Origin: an uncultured Mediterraneibacter sp.
GTDB lineage: Bacteria; Bacillota; Clostridia; Lachnospirales; Lachnospiraceae
Assembly (NCBI GenBank): GCA_944377745.1
Contig: CALWFV010000022.1
Location: 1-51,839 of the forward strand
Reading direction: 5' to 3'
Length of the DNA: 51,839 nucleotides
Made by a program: the position numbers and the translations under genes
Shown: one piece after another, positions 25,997 through 33,673 of the stretch
Layout: every line of letters starts with the position of its first letter
Position numbering within the stretch: the first letter of the stretch is position 1
The notes under the pieces: generated by a model
Told to the model about the DNA's origin: nothing
Seen by the model: only the letters and a program-made list of their open reading frames with translations
The model's database searches: none

Positions 25997-26290
25997 GTTC
26001 AGCCTGGAACCAGGCAGAAAAAACTCCCGAAGCCGGGAGTCTATCTCTCAAAAGTGTCTGTGGACGGGCAGACCTGCTTTAGTATCACACACACCGGTTC
26101 CCGTCCCACGCTCTCCGAAGACGGAGATTATTTTAATGAAACACTGATCCTGGATTTCAACAGAGAAATCTATGACCTGCCAATGACGGTACAGTTGTTT
26201 CAGTTTCTCCGGCATACACAGAAATTCGATACACTGTCACTGCTGCTGGACCAGATCAGGCGGCACTGCATCGCCGCGCGGAAATTCTGG
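25991..26290 (+). pseudogene. riboflavin kinase domain remnant
   Basis: In the frame of 26054-26371, extended upstream to 25991, the translation reads KKLPKPGVYLSKVSVDG, then THTGSRPTLSEDGDYFNETLILDFNREIYDL and FLRHTQKFDTLSLLLDQI. This is the order of motifs in riboflavin kinase (the C-terminal domain of RibF or a stand-alone RFK): GVY, the TRPT-like segment, E in the metal/substrate region, and FLR...KF.S...L..QI. No start codon or N-terminal glycine-rich part is left. It is fused out of frame to the RibU remnant, so both belong to one decayed flavin locus. Confidence 0.6.
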
Positions 26291-26339
26291 GGATCACAGA
26301 GCCTCATCCCCGTCTTTCTATGGATCCGGGTTCCCGGAC

Positions 26340-26417
26340 AGTCGTCTGAGACCTTTTACAGATGGACATGATCCTGTCCGCACAGTCATCGGACACGGTT
26401 ACCGGTTCGACCCGTGA
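26340..26417 (+). pseudogene. C-terminal fragment of an OmpR-type response regulator
   Basis: One frame reads SRLRPFTDGHDPVRTVIGHGYRFDP and a stop at 26415-26417. SRLR and RTVIGHGYRF are the recognition-helix end and the terminal beta-hairpin of OmpR-family winged helices. Only about 25 residues remain, with no receiver domain upstream. It sits next to the riboflavin-gene remnants and overlaps the end of the convergent MerR-like gene. Confidence 0.4.
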
Positions 26418-26677
26418 ATACCGTCGCGGAGGATCTCCCTGATCTGCGGGATTGTCTTCCCCTCGTCCCGCAGGGAACGGATGTATGCGATCCGTTCCAC
26501 CGTTTTCTCCCTGGGATATCTGCGTGTCAGTTTCTCCTCCGCCTGTTCAAAGGGCAGGAATCCCTCTTCGGTATAAAATTTCAGAGTACTGTATCTGGCG
26601 CCTGTCAGGCGCACCAGTTCCCCTATCGTCACATACTCGGAGGCGAGGATCGCCTCCATGCTCCTCTGTCTGGACAT
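26399..26677 (-). CDS. MerR-like DNA-binding protein
   Basis: A small protein of 92 residues with a MerR-type winged helix: YVTIGELVRLTGARYSTLKFYTEEGFLPFEQAEEKLTRRYPREKTVERIAYIRSLRDEGKTIPQIREIL. It has the helix-turn-helix and both wings but lacks the long dimerisation helix and any effector domain. It starts at 26677 after GAGGGAAAGG, 18 bases after the GPP34 gene on the same strand, so the two form an operon. Confidence 0.75.
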   Translation of the reverse strand: MSRQRSMEAILASEYVTIGELVRLTGARYSTLKFYTEEGFLPFEQAEEKLTRRYPREKTVERIAYIRSLRDEGKTIPQIREILRDGIHGSNR

Positions 26678-26695
26678 AAGCCTTTCCCTCTTTCG

Positions 26696-27346
26696 TCAGG
26701 TTGACGCTACGATAAACATCATAAAGAGCGTATCGATATACTCCGCCACCTTCTGTATCATCTCACTCTGCGGACTCTCCTTGATTTCTTTCAGCCTGCT
26801 CCTGATCGACTTTTTCTCATAGGCGGAGAAATATCTCATAAGATCTCCGCTCTTTTCGAGAAGCGCTGTCAAAGCCACGATGTCCTCAGAGAGTTCCCCC
26901 TCTTCCAGAAGCTCTGCCCGGATATTCTGTACCACTGTGTCAAGCTCTTTCTCATCCGGAATATACACGTTCTTTCCTCCGAGTATCCCTCCCTTTTCTC
27001 TTACCGCACATCCTTCCTGAACCAGAGATTCTCCCACAGCGGTAAGAAGCTCATTGATGTTTCTGTCCGTAAACGTCACAGAATAATACTCGATCACTTT
27101 CTGGAACTTTACAGGCTGTTTCTGTACGATAAAGTTGTAGATTGAAGACAGATAACTTTTTTCGTTCGGAAGAGCGCCCTTCACTGACAGCTTCTTATCT
27201 TCCAGCTCCACGATCCCGTCAAGCAGCAGTTCCAGAAGTCCGGCTGTCGAAAGGCACATCACCTTCTCAATCTCGAATGTTGCAAATTTTCCCCGTTTTC
27301 CTAAAACACAGAGCAGGTATTGCTGTGTAACAGACAAATCTTTCAT
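26696..27346 (-). CDS. GPP34 (GOLPH3/Vps74-like) family protein
   Basis: A soluble protein of about 216 residues. LSVTQQYLLCVLGKRGKF, CLSTAGLLELLLDGIVELEDKKLSV and the helical remainder match the GPP34 family (PF05719). In eukaryotes its members bind phosphatidylinositol 4-phosphate at the Golgi; the bacterial ones have no settled role, though a membrane-lipid or secondary-metabolism link has been proposed. Two ATGs (27349, 27346) follow GAGGTG; the second has better spacing. A strong promoter and five heptad repeats precede it. Confidence 0.7.
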   Translation of the reverse strand: MKDLSVTQQYLLCVLGKRGKFATFEIEKVMCLSTAGLLELLLDGIVELEDKKLSVKGALPNEKSYLSSIYNFIVQKQPVKFQKVIEYYSVTFTDRNINELLTAVGESLVQEGCAVREKGGILGGKNVYIPDEKELDTVVQNIRAELLEEGELSEDIVALTALLEKSGDLMRYFSAYEKKSIRSRLKEIKESPQSEMIQKVAEYIDTLFMMFIVAST

Positions 27347-27373
27347 CATGACACCTCATCATTCCACAATTTA

Positions 27374-27408
27374 CTTATTGCTTAACACTTATTACTTACT
27401 ACTTACGA
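27374..27408 (-). promoter_or_regulatory. five 7-bp repeats (CTTANNN) at the start of the GPP34 transcript
   Basis: CTTATTG, CTTAACA, CTTATTA, CTTACTA and CTTACGA follow each other without gaps at 27374, 27381, 27388, 27395 and 27402; on the coding strand they read NNNTAAG. They begin right where the promoter at 27413-27441 should start transcription, so they may be an operator array or an mRNA leader element. Confidence 0.6.
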
Positions 27409-27412
27409 TTTA

Positions 27413-27441
27413 TTTATATCATACGCTCTCACGAATGTCAA
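27413..27441 (-). promoter_or_regulatory. sigma-A promoter of the GPP34-merR operon
   Basis: On the minus strand TTGACA (27436-27441), a 17-base spacer and TATAAA (27413-27418) make a near-consensus vegetative promoter. Transcription should begin near 27406, about 57 bases before the GPP34 start codon. Confidence 0.75.
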
Positions 27442-27470
27442 GAAATATCGCAGGAATAAATTTAGGGCAT

Positions 27471-27490
27471 CATGGCTGATTTCAGCCATG
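27471..27490. repeat. 20-bp palindrome between the GPP34 and tetR promoters
   Basis: CATGGCTGA (27471-27479) and TCAGCCATG (27482-27490) are exact inverted copies with a two-base centre. It lies about 30 bases upstream of the GPP34 -35 box and about 90 upstream of the tetR -35 box. MerR-type proteins bind such short-centred palindromes, but no direct evidence ties it to a regulator. Confidence 0.5.
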
Positions 27491-27577
27491 CGTCAAGCTT
27501 GTCTTTGATACCTTCATTGTACAGAATCCCTCTGAAAATGTCAGGTGGTATAAAAACTTTTACAAAACATTTCCCTC

Positions 27578-27606
27578 TTGACAATATCTTTTTAATGGTC
27601 TACTAT
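27578..27606 (+). promoter_or_regulatory. promoter of the tetR-ABC exporter operon
   Basis: TTGACA (27578-27583), a 17-base spacer (27584-27600) and TACTAT (27601-27606) form a near-consensus vegetative promoter. The expected start of transcription falls inside the perfect palindrome just downstream, so a bound repressor would block it. Confidence 0.75.
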
Positions 27607-27608
27607 AT

Positions 27609-27630
27609 AACAGTGTTATATAACACTGTT
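27609..27630. promoter_or_regulatory. 22-bp perfect palindromic operator for the TetR-type regulator
   Basis: The half-site AACAGTGTTAT is followed immediately by its exact inverted copy ATAACACTGTT, giving an uninterrupted 22-bp palindrome directly after the -10 box and about 20 bases before the coding start. Size, symmetry and position are those of a TetR-family autoregulatory operator. Confidence 0.75.
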
Positions 27631-27652
27631 ATCAGGAGAGGAGGCTCACATA

Positions 27653-28267
27653 ATAGGCGAAAACTTAACAACGTTAGAGCGTATCCACCAGGCGGCGGCA
27701 TCGGAGTTTTTAGAAAAAGGCTATAAAGACGCTTCTTTAAGAAATATTGTAAAAACAGCAGGCATGACTACCGGAGCCTTCTATGGCTACTATAAAAGCA
27801 AGGAAGAACTATTTGAAGCGCTGACAGGCAGACATTATGACTATATCCTGACCCGCTTCAAAAAAGCGCAGCAGGAATTTGCTGAACTTCCGCCCGAACA
27901 GCAGCCGGAAGTTATGAGCGATATTTCCGGGATATGTATGTTTGACATTCTCCACTATGCCTATGCTCATCTTCCGGAATGCAAACTCATCCTCTGCTGC
28001 TCGGAAGGCACAAAATTTTCCGGTCTCATTGACGAGATGGTGGAAATCGAAACAGAAGGCACGCACGCATATCAGAAGGTCTTACAGGAGCTTGGCCGGC
28101 CTTCTCCCAGGATCGACCCGGCGCTGGAGCATATTCTGATCACCGGCATGTTTCATACTTTCTTTGAGCTGATAATCCATGAAATGCCGCTGGAAGATGC
28201 CGAAAATTATGTAAGGGAAATGCGCTCGTTTTATACGGCCGGATGGATGAAAATTATGGGGCAGTAA
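27653..28267 (+). CDS. TetR-family regulator with an apparent ATA start codon
   Basis: A regulator of about 204 residues: helix-turn-helix GENLTTLERIHQAAASEFLEKGYKDASLRNIVKTAGMTTGAFYGYYKSKEELFEAL, then a helical ligand domain (HAYQKVLQELGRPSPRIDPALEHILITGMFHTFFEL). The family start would be at 27653, nine bases after the strong GGAGG at 27640-27644, but the codon there is ATA, preceded by another ATA. The first ATG (27764) lies inside the recognition helix and would give a non-binding protein. Either ATA is used as a rare start, an ATG has mutated, or the base is a sequencing error. It probably represses the two ABC exporters downstream. Confidence 0.8.
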   Translation: MGENLTTLERIHQAAASEFLEKGYKDASLRNIVKTAGMTTGAFYGYYKSKEELFEALTGRHYDYILTRFKKAQQEFAELPPEQQPEVMSDISGICMFDILHYAYAHLPECKLILCCSEGTKFSGLIDEMVEIETEGTHAYQKVLQELGRPSPRIDPALEHILITGMFHTFFELIIHEMPLEDAENYVREMRSFYTAGWMKIMGQ

Positions 28268-28290
28268 CGCCCTGTAATTTTTACCCCACA

Positions 28291-28312
28291 GGTTAGTTTT
28301 GTCTAACTTTTG
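28291..28312 (+). terminator. weak stem-loop with T-run after tetR
   Basis: GTTAG (28292-28296) pairs with CTAAC (28303-28307) and is followed by TTTTGT. The stem is only five to six pairs, so it would be a leaky terminator letting some tetR transcripts reach the exporter genes. Confidence 0.3.
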
Positions 28313-28406
28313 TAAGTATATGATAAATCCATATATCAGATGGAAGATGGCTCCCGCCTCTATGTGAGCCCCGAATCTCCAGACCATAGGAAAAGGAGGG
28401 ATTTTT

Positions 28407-30176
28407 TTGAAAAAACAGTCCAATTTATCACGCCTGCTCCAAATCGCAGGCAATCACAAATACTTCATCTATGCTTCATGGGTGCTTTCCGCCCTCAGCG
28501 CCATCATTGCCTTAATGCCTTTTTATTATATCTGGAAAGTCATTCAGGAAGTATTGGAGACCGCACCCGATTTTACCAGGGCGCAAAACATGACCCATAA
28601 CGGGTGGATGGCAGTGCTGTCTGCAGTCATCGCAGTACTCATCTACATATCCGGGCTTATGTGCTCTCATAAGGGGGCGTTTCGTATCGCTGCCAACCTG
28701 CGGCTGCTGACCATAAAACAGATCGTCAGGCTGCCGCTTGGATTTACAGAGAGCTTTGGCAGCGGAAAGCTGCGCAAAATTGTCAATGAATCAAGCGCTG
28801 CCACCGAAACCTATCTGGCTCATCAGCTTCCTGACCGCGCCAACGCGATCGCAACGCCCTGCGGTCTTCTGGCGCTGCTGCTGGTGTTTGACTGGAGACT
28901 GGGGCTCCTGAGTCTTATCCCGGTGGCGCTGGGATTTCTGATCATGATGACAATGACCGGGCAGCGGATGCAGGAAAAAATGAAAGAGTATCAAAATGCG
29001 TTGGATGATATGTCCAACGAAGCAGTAGAATATGTCCGGGGTATCCCGGTAGTCAAAACCTTTGGACAGACGATCTTCTCTTTCAAAAAATTTAAGGATT
29101 CTATCGACCGCTATAAGATATGGGTGATCGCCTACACCAGAGAACTTCGAACGCCTATGATGTTCTACACGGCGTCCATTAACGGAGTTTTTGCCTCACT
29201 GATCGCCGGCGGACTGCTGTTTACGCAAAACGGTGTGACAAAACAGTTCCTGATGGATCTGATCTTCTATATTATCATTACACCGATTATCTCTGTGACT
29301 CTGACGCGCATCATGTTCCAAAGTGAAAACGCCATGATCGTCGATGATGCTTTGCAGAGAATTGACAGCGTTTTGGATTTAAGGCCGCTGGACGAAGCAA
29401 AGCATCCTGAACATCCGAAAGATGCCTCGGTGGAACTGCAGAATGTCCATTTCAACTATAACGGGGAGACAGAAGTGTTGAAAGGAATTTCTCTTACTAT
29501 CCCCCAGGGACAGACTGTGGCTTTTGTCGGGCCATCCGGCGGCGGGAAAACCACACTTGCCAATCTGATCTCCCGTTTCTCTGATCCACAGAGCGGTATC
29601 ATAAAGATCGGCGGAGTCAATGTGAAAGATATTGCCAAAGAAGAACTCATGGACACCGTTTCCTTTGTGTTTCAGAACAGCCGTCTTATCAAGGCCTCTA
29701 TTTTGGAAAATGTGCGCATGGGCAGGCCGGATGCGACCCGGGAGGAAGTCCTGACCGCGCTTCATGATGCCCAGTGTGATGATATTCTCGAAAAGCTGCC
29801 TCATGGAGCGGATACCGTGATCGGCACAAAGGGTGTTTACCTTTCCGGCGGCGAGCAGCAGCGGATTGCCATTGCCAGGGTGATGCTGAAAAATTCGCCT
29901 GTCATTATCCTTGATGAGGCTACAGCCTTCGCCGACCCGGATAATGAAACCAGGGTACAGGCCGCTTTTTCAAGGCTCTCCGAGGGAAAGACCGTCATTA
30001 TGATCGCCCATCGGCTTTCTACCGTAACAGGTGCGGATAAAATCTATGTCATTTGCGACGGGCAGATCGCCGAGAGCGGCACCAGCCGTGAACTGCTGGA
30101 GCAGGACGGGATTTTCAGACGGATGTGGCAGAACTATCAGACTTCTGTTCAGTGGAAGGTTGCAAAGGAGGTATAG
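28407..30176 (+). CDS. ABC exporter half-transporter (first subunit)
   Basis: A fused membrane/ATPase protein of 589 residues. The N-terminal domain (about 1-310) has six helices of the type IV ABC exporter fold. The ATPase part has Walker A GPSGGGKTT, Q-loop VFQNSRLIKAS, signature LSGGEQQRIAIARVM, Walker B VIILDEATAFADPDNE and H-loop IAHRLS. It starts with TTG at 28407, six bases after AGGAGGG. DEATAFADPDNE is common in heterodimeric exporters related to IrtAB-type transporters. With the next gene it probably forms a heterodimer that exports a drug or small molecule under the TetR regulator. Confidence 0.9.
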   Translation: MKKQSNLSRLLQIAGNHKYFIYASWVLSALSAIIALMPFYYIWKVIQEVLETAPDFTRAQNMTHNGWMAVLSAVIAVLIYISGLMCSHKGAFRIAANLRLLTIKQIVRLPLGFTESFGSGKLRKIVNESSAATETYLAHQLPDRANAIATPCGLLALLLVFDWRLGLLSLIPVALGFLIMMTMTGQRMQEKMKEYQNALDDMSNEAVEYVRGIPVVKTFGQTIFSFKKFKDSIDRYKIWVIAYTRELRTPMMFYTASINGVFASLIAGGLLFTQNGVTKQFLMDLIFYIIITPIISVTLTRIMFQSENAMIVDDALQRIDSVLDLRPLDEAKHPEHPKDASVELQNVHFNYNGETEVLKGISLTIPQGQTVAFVGPSGGGKTTLANLISRFSDPQSGIIKIGGVNVKDIAKEELMDTVSFVFQNSRLIKASILENVRMGRPDATREEVLTALHDAQCDDILEKLPHGADTVIGTKGVYLSGGEQQRIAIARVMLKNSPVIILDEATAFADPDNETRVQAAFSRLSEGKTVIMIAHRLSTVTGADKIYVICDGQIAESGTSRELLEQDGIFRRMWQNYQTSVQWKVAKEV

Positions 30177-30180
30177 CAGA

Positions 30181-31914
30181 ATGATAAAACGATTGCAAAA
30201 ACGATACGCTCTCTCCGAGCAGGGAGCAAAGGACCTGATAAAAGGCTGTCTGGCATGTGTCCTTCAAAATCTCTCCTTCATGCTTCCGGTGGGGCTGCTC
30301 TATTTCCTGACAGGCGACCTGATGAACGGCGGTGTTCCGGATGAAAAGATCCCGGTTTATGCTGTCGGCTGTGTTGTGTGTATCGGGCTTATCCTGCTCA
30401 CCACTTACATCCAGTATAACGCCACCTATTTTGCCACTTATACAGAAAGTGGTGTGCGCCGGATCACGCTGGCCGAACGGCTGCGAAAAATCCCTCTGTC
30501 CTTTTTCGGTAAAAAAGATCTTGCGGACCTCACCAGTACGATCATGGCTGACTGTACATTTCTGGAGCAGAGTTTTTCTCACTTTATTCCCGAACTGGCA
30601 GGCTCCATCATCTCCACGATCCTCATTTCTGTCAGCCTGCTGATTTTCGACTGGCGCATGGCATTCGCAGCACTGTGGGTCCTGCCGGCTGCCTTTGCCA
30701 TTGTCGGTTTTTCTTCTAAGGTTCAGGAAAAACTTAATCAAAAAGCCATGGATGTTAAAATGACCTGTGCCGATGGAATCCAGGAGTGCATCGAAACAGT
30801 GCGGGACCTGAAAGCCAACAATGCCGAACAGGAATATCTTAAAGGATTGGAGAAGAAAATCCGCGCAGTGGAACACCGCTCTATCCTCAACGAATTTGGA
30901 CTGGCGGCCTTTGTGGTTTCCGCATCACTGGTCCTGAAGCTGGGGATCGCTACTGTTACACTGGCAGGCTCTGTTTTGTTGACGCAGGGGAGTCTGGACG
31001 TCATGACTTTTTTCCTGTTTCTGCTGGTAGTGTCACGGCTGTACGATCCGCTGCAGAGCGCGCTGCAGAATCTGGCGGCTGTGATCAGCACACGCACCAA
31101 TATTGCCCGCATGAACGAAATCCTCGAGCATCCCGTCCAACAGGGCAGCGACCGGCTTTCCAACAGGGGATATGATATCGTCTTTGACCATGTGGGTTTT
31201 GCCTACAATACCGGAGAGACCGTTTTAAAAGATGTTTCTTTTACCGCAAAGCAGGGAGAAGTCACAGCCTTAGTAGGACCTTCCGGCGGAGGCAAGACAA
31301 CGGTTTCCCGTCTGGCAGCAAGGTTCTGGGACGCAGATCAGGGCAGGATCACTGTAGGCGGTATGGACATCTCCAAAACAGACCCGGAGATTCTTCTGTC
31401 CCTGTTCTCCATTGTATTTCAGGATGTAACTTTATTTGACAATACTATTTTGGAAAATATCCGAATTGGGAATAAAAACGCCGACGACGCTCAGGTACTG
31501 GCAGCGGCAAAGCTGGCCAATGTAGACGAATTTGCGGAAAAACTGCCGGAAGGGTGGAATACCAATATCGGAGAAAACGGCTGTGAGCTTTCCGGCGGAG
31601 AGCGGCAGCGCATTTCCATCGCCCGCGCCTTCCTGAAAAATGCTCCGATCATCCTTTTGGATGAGGCCACCGCTTCACTGGATGTGGAAAATGAGACACT
31701 GATCCAGACTGCCCTCTCCCGTCTGATCGCGGATAAGACCGTTCTGGTGATCGCCCATCGGATGCGCACAGTAGCCGGTGCAGACAAGATCGTGGTGCTC
31801 TCAGACGGTATGGTCGCAGAAGAAGGGACGCCAGAGAAATTAAAGGAGAAAAATGGTCTTTATGCCCATATGGTAAAATTGCAGACTGAAAGCCAGAATT
31901 GGAAACTGGTATAA
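30181..31914 (+). CDS. ABC exporter half-transporter (second subunit)
   Basis: A membrane/ATPase protein of 577 residues. The frame is open from 30031, but the ATG at 30181, nine bases after AGGAGG and four bases past the previous stop, is the start. It has six N-terminal helices, then Walker A GPSGGGKTTVSRL, Q-loop VFQDVTLFDN, signature LSGGERQRISIARAF, Walker B IILLDEATASLDVENE and H-loop IAHRMR. Both halves keep full catalytic motifs, so the pair is not of the degenerate-site type. The substrate is unknown. Confidence 0.92.
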   Translation: MIKRLQKRYALSEQGAKDLIKGCLACVLQNLSFMLPVGLLYFLTGDLMNGGVPDEKIPVYAVGCVVCIGLILLTTYIQYNATYFATYTESGVRRITLAERLRKIPLSFFGKKDLADLTSTIMADCTFLEQSFSHFIPELAGSIISTILISVSLLIFDWRMAFAALWVLPAAFAIVGFSSKVQEKLNQKAMDVKMTCADGIQECIETVRDLKANNAEQEYLKGLEKKIRAVEHRSILNEFGLAAFVVSASLVLKLGIATVTLAGSVLLTQGSLDVMTFFLFLLVVSRLYDPLQSALQNLAAVISTRTNIARMNEILEHPVQQGSDRLSNRGYDIVFDHVGFAYNTGETVLKDVSFTAKQGEVTALVGPSGGGKTTVSRLAARFWDADQGRITVGGMDISKTDPEILLSLFSIVFQDVTLFDNTILENIRIGNKNADDAQVLAAAKLANVDEFAEKLPEGWNTNIGENGCELSGGERQRISIARAFLKNAPIILLDEATASLDVENETLIQTALSRLIADKTVLVIAHRMRTVAGADKIVVLSDGMVAEEGTPEKLKEKNGLYAHMVKLQTESQNWKLV

Positions 31915-31926
31915 AGTCCGGCTGTT

Positions 31927-31945
31927 CCGGAGCCGGGAGCTCCGG
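31927..31945. terminator. GC-rich hairpin between convergent genes
   Basis: CCGGAGC (31927-31933) pairs with GCTCCGG (31939-31945) around five bases, 12 bases after the exporter stop and 79 bases before the end of the opposing malQ gene. There is no T-run, so termination is only suggested by position. Confidence 0.35.
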
Positions 31946-32023
31946 CAGGCTGATCACAGAAATGCCACGCCTGCCAGAGTTCCTGCCCGAAAGCCCCATC
32001 CAAAGGATCCATTACATCCGGGA

Positions 32024-33535
32024 TCAGATAATCTCCTGGATGGCTTCTTCCTTCTCCGGCATCCTGCCGTACAGTCTCGTCACTCTCGCGATCTCCTCCA
32101 CAACTTCATCCGAGAAATCTTTCTTCTTCATTCTCCAGACCCAGTTGCCTCCCAGAGTGGACGGGGTGTTGATCCTCGCCTCACTTCCAAGGTTCAGGTA
32201 GTCCTGCATCGGGATCACGCACAGGTCAGCCACACTGCTCATTGCCATGGCGATAAAGTCATGTACAAGAGAGTCTTCATCCAGTCTGGGCTTGCACATG
32301 TATTCTTTTGCAAAGTCCCGCGCCTCTTTCCCGACTTCATGATACCAGCCTCTTGTCGTATCATTGTCATGGGTTCCTGTGTAAACCACACAGTTTGTGG
32401 GATAAGTGTGAGGCAGATAGTTGGAAGATTCTCTGGCGTCAAACGCGAACTGGAGCACCTTCATACCCGGGAATCCGCTGTCTTTTAACAGTTTCAGCAC
32501 GCTCGGAGTCAGGAATCCCAGATCCTCCGCGATGATCTCCGGTCTTCCGAGGGCAGCCTCGATCGCATGGAACAGGTCCATCCCCGGTCCCGGCATCCAC
32601 TTGCCGTTCACTGCGGTCTCATCGCCATAAGGGATCGCATAGTACTCGTCAAATCCGCGGAAGTGGTCGATCCTCACCACATCATACAGCTTCAGGCAGT
32701 AGTCGATGCGGCGGATCCACCACTGATATCCTGTCTCCTTGTGATACTCCCAGTTATAGAGCGGATTGCCCCAGAGCTGTCCGGTGGCGGAGAATGCGTC
32801 CGGCGGGCATCCGGCCACTCCGGTCGGGTTATTTTCCTCATCGAACTGGAAAAGTTCCGGAGACGCCCATGTATCCGCACTGTCAAACGCCACATAGATC
32901 GGGATATCCCCGATGATCTTTACGCCCTGTGCGTTCGCGTATGCGTGGAGCTGTTTCCACTGTCTGTCAAATTCATACTGCTGGAAACGATAGAAATCGA
33001 TTTCCTCAGCCAGTTCCTCTCTCGCCTCTGCCAGAGCGGATTCCTCCCGGTCACGGAGCGGAGCTTCCCACTCCTTCCAGCTTACGCCGTCATGGCTGTC
33101 CTTGATCGCCATGTAGAGGGCGTAATCCTCCAGCCAATATCTGTTTTTCTCTACAAAACTGTTATATTCTTCATTCTTCTCAAACCTGTCGTATGCCTTT
33201 TTCAGCACTTTAAAGCGGGAGCGGTAGATCTTCTCATAGTCGATCTCCTCTGCCCTGTCACCGAAATCACATGCCTTGCACTCCTTCTTTGTCAGGAGTC
33301 CCTCTTTGATCAGTGTCTTCAGGTCGATAAAATACGGATTCCCCGCGAACGTAGAAAAAGACTGATACGGAGAATCTCCATATCCGGTCGGTCCCAGGGG
33401 CAGGATCTGCCAGTAGCTCTGCCCTGCTTTTTTCAGTTTATCAACAAACTTATAGGCTTCTTTTGAAAAACATCCGATCCCGTATTTGGACGGAAGTGAA
33501 AATACGGGCATCAGAATCCCACTTGCTCTCTGCAT
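32024..33535 (-). CDS. malQ: 4-alpha-glucanotransferase (amylomaltase, GH77)
   Basis: A cytoplasmic enzyme of 503 residues that moves maltosyl and longer glucan units between maltodextrins. Seen are RASGILMPVFSLPSKYGIGCF at the start, the nucleophile Asp in VVRIDHFRGFDEYYAIP, the acid/base Glu in IIAEDLGFLTP and the third acidic residue in TGTHDNDTTRGWY. It follows glgP on the same strand after 138 bases, which contain a small GC hairpin but no full terminator, so the two are likely one maltodextrin/glycogen-degrading operon. Confidence 0.95.
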   Translation of the reverse strand: MQRASGILMPVFSLPSKYGIGCFSKEAYKFVDKLKKAGQSYWQILPLGPTGYGDSPYQSFSTFAGNPYFIDLKTLIKEGLLTKKECKACDFGDRAEEIDYEKIYRSRFKVLKKAYDRFEKNEEYNSFVEKNRYWLEDYALYMAIKDSHDGVSWKEWEAPLRDREESALAEAREELAEEIDFYRFQQYEFDRQWKQLHAYANAQGVKIIGDIPIYVAFDSADTWASPELFQFDEENNPTGVAGCPPDAFSATGQLWGNPLYNWEYHKETGYQWWIRRIDYCLKLYDVVRIDHFRGFDEYYAIPYGDETAVNGKWMPGPGMDLFHAIEAALGRPEIIAEDLGFLTPSVLKLLKDSGFPGMKVLQFAFDARESSNYLPHTYPTNCVVYTGTHDNDTTRGWYHEVGKEARDFAKEYMCKPRLDEDSLVHDFIAMAMSSVADLCVIPMQDYLNLGSEARINTPSTLGGNWVWRMKKKDFSDEVVEEIARVTRLYGRMPEKEEAIQEII

Positions 33536-33673
33536 CTTTTCCTCCCTTTCAGGAATACCCCCGGCTCATCCGCCGGAGGTTTCCAGATCACCATCTTTTT
33601 TTCTTTTCCGGGGATGTATCTCCGCATGAAACATATTTCCATACGAAATGTATCCCCATATCCTCAGTTCATT

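Noticed and set aside
27472-27726. 84-residue plus-strand ORF across the tetR promoter
   Set aside because: It covers the promoter, operator and ribosome site of tetR in another frame and has no homology.
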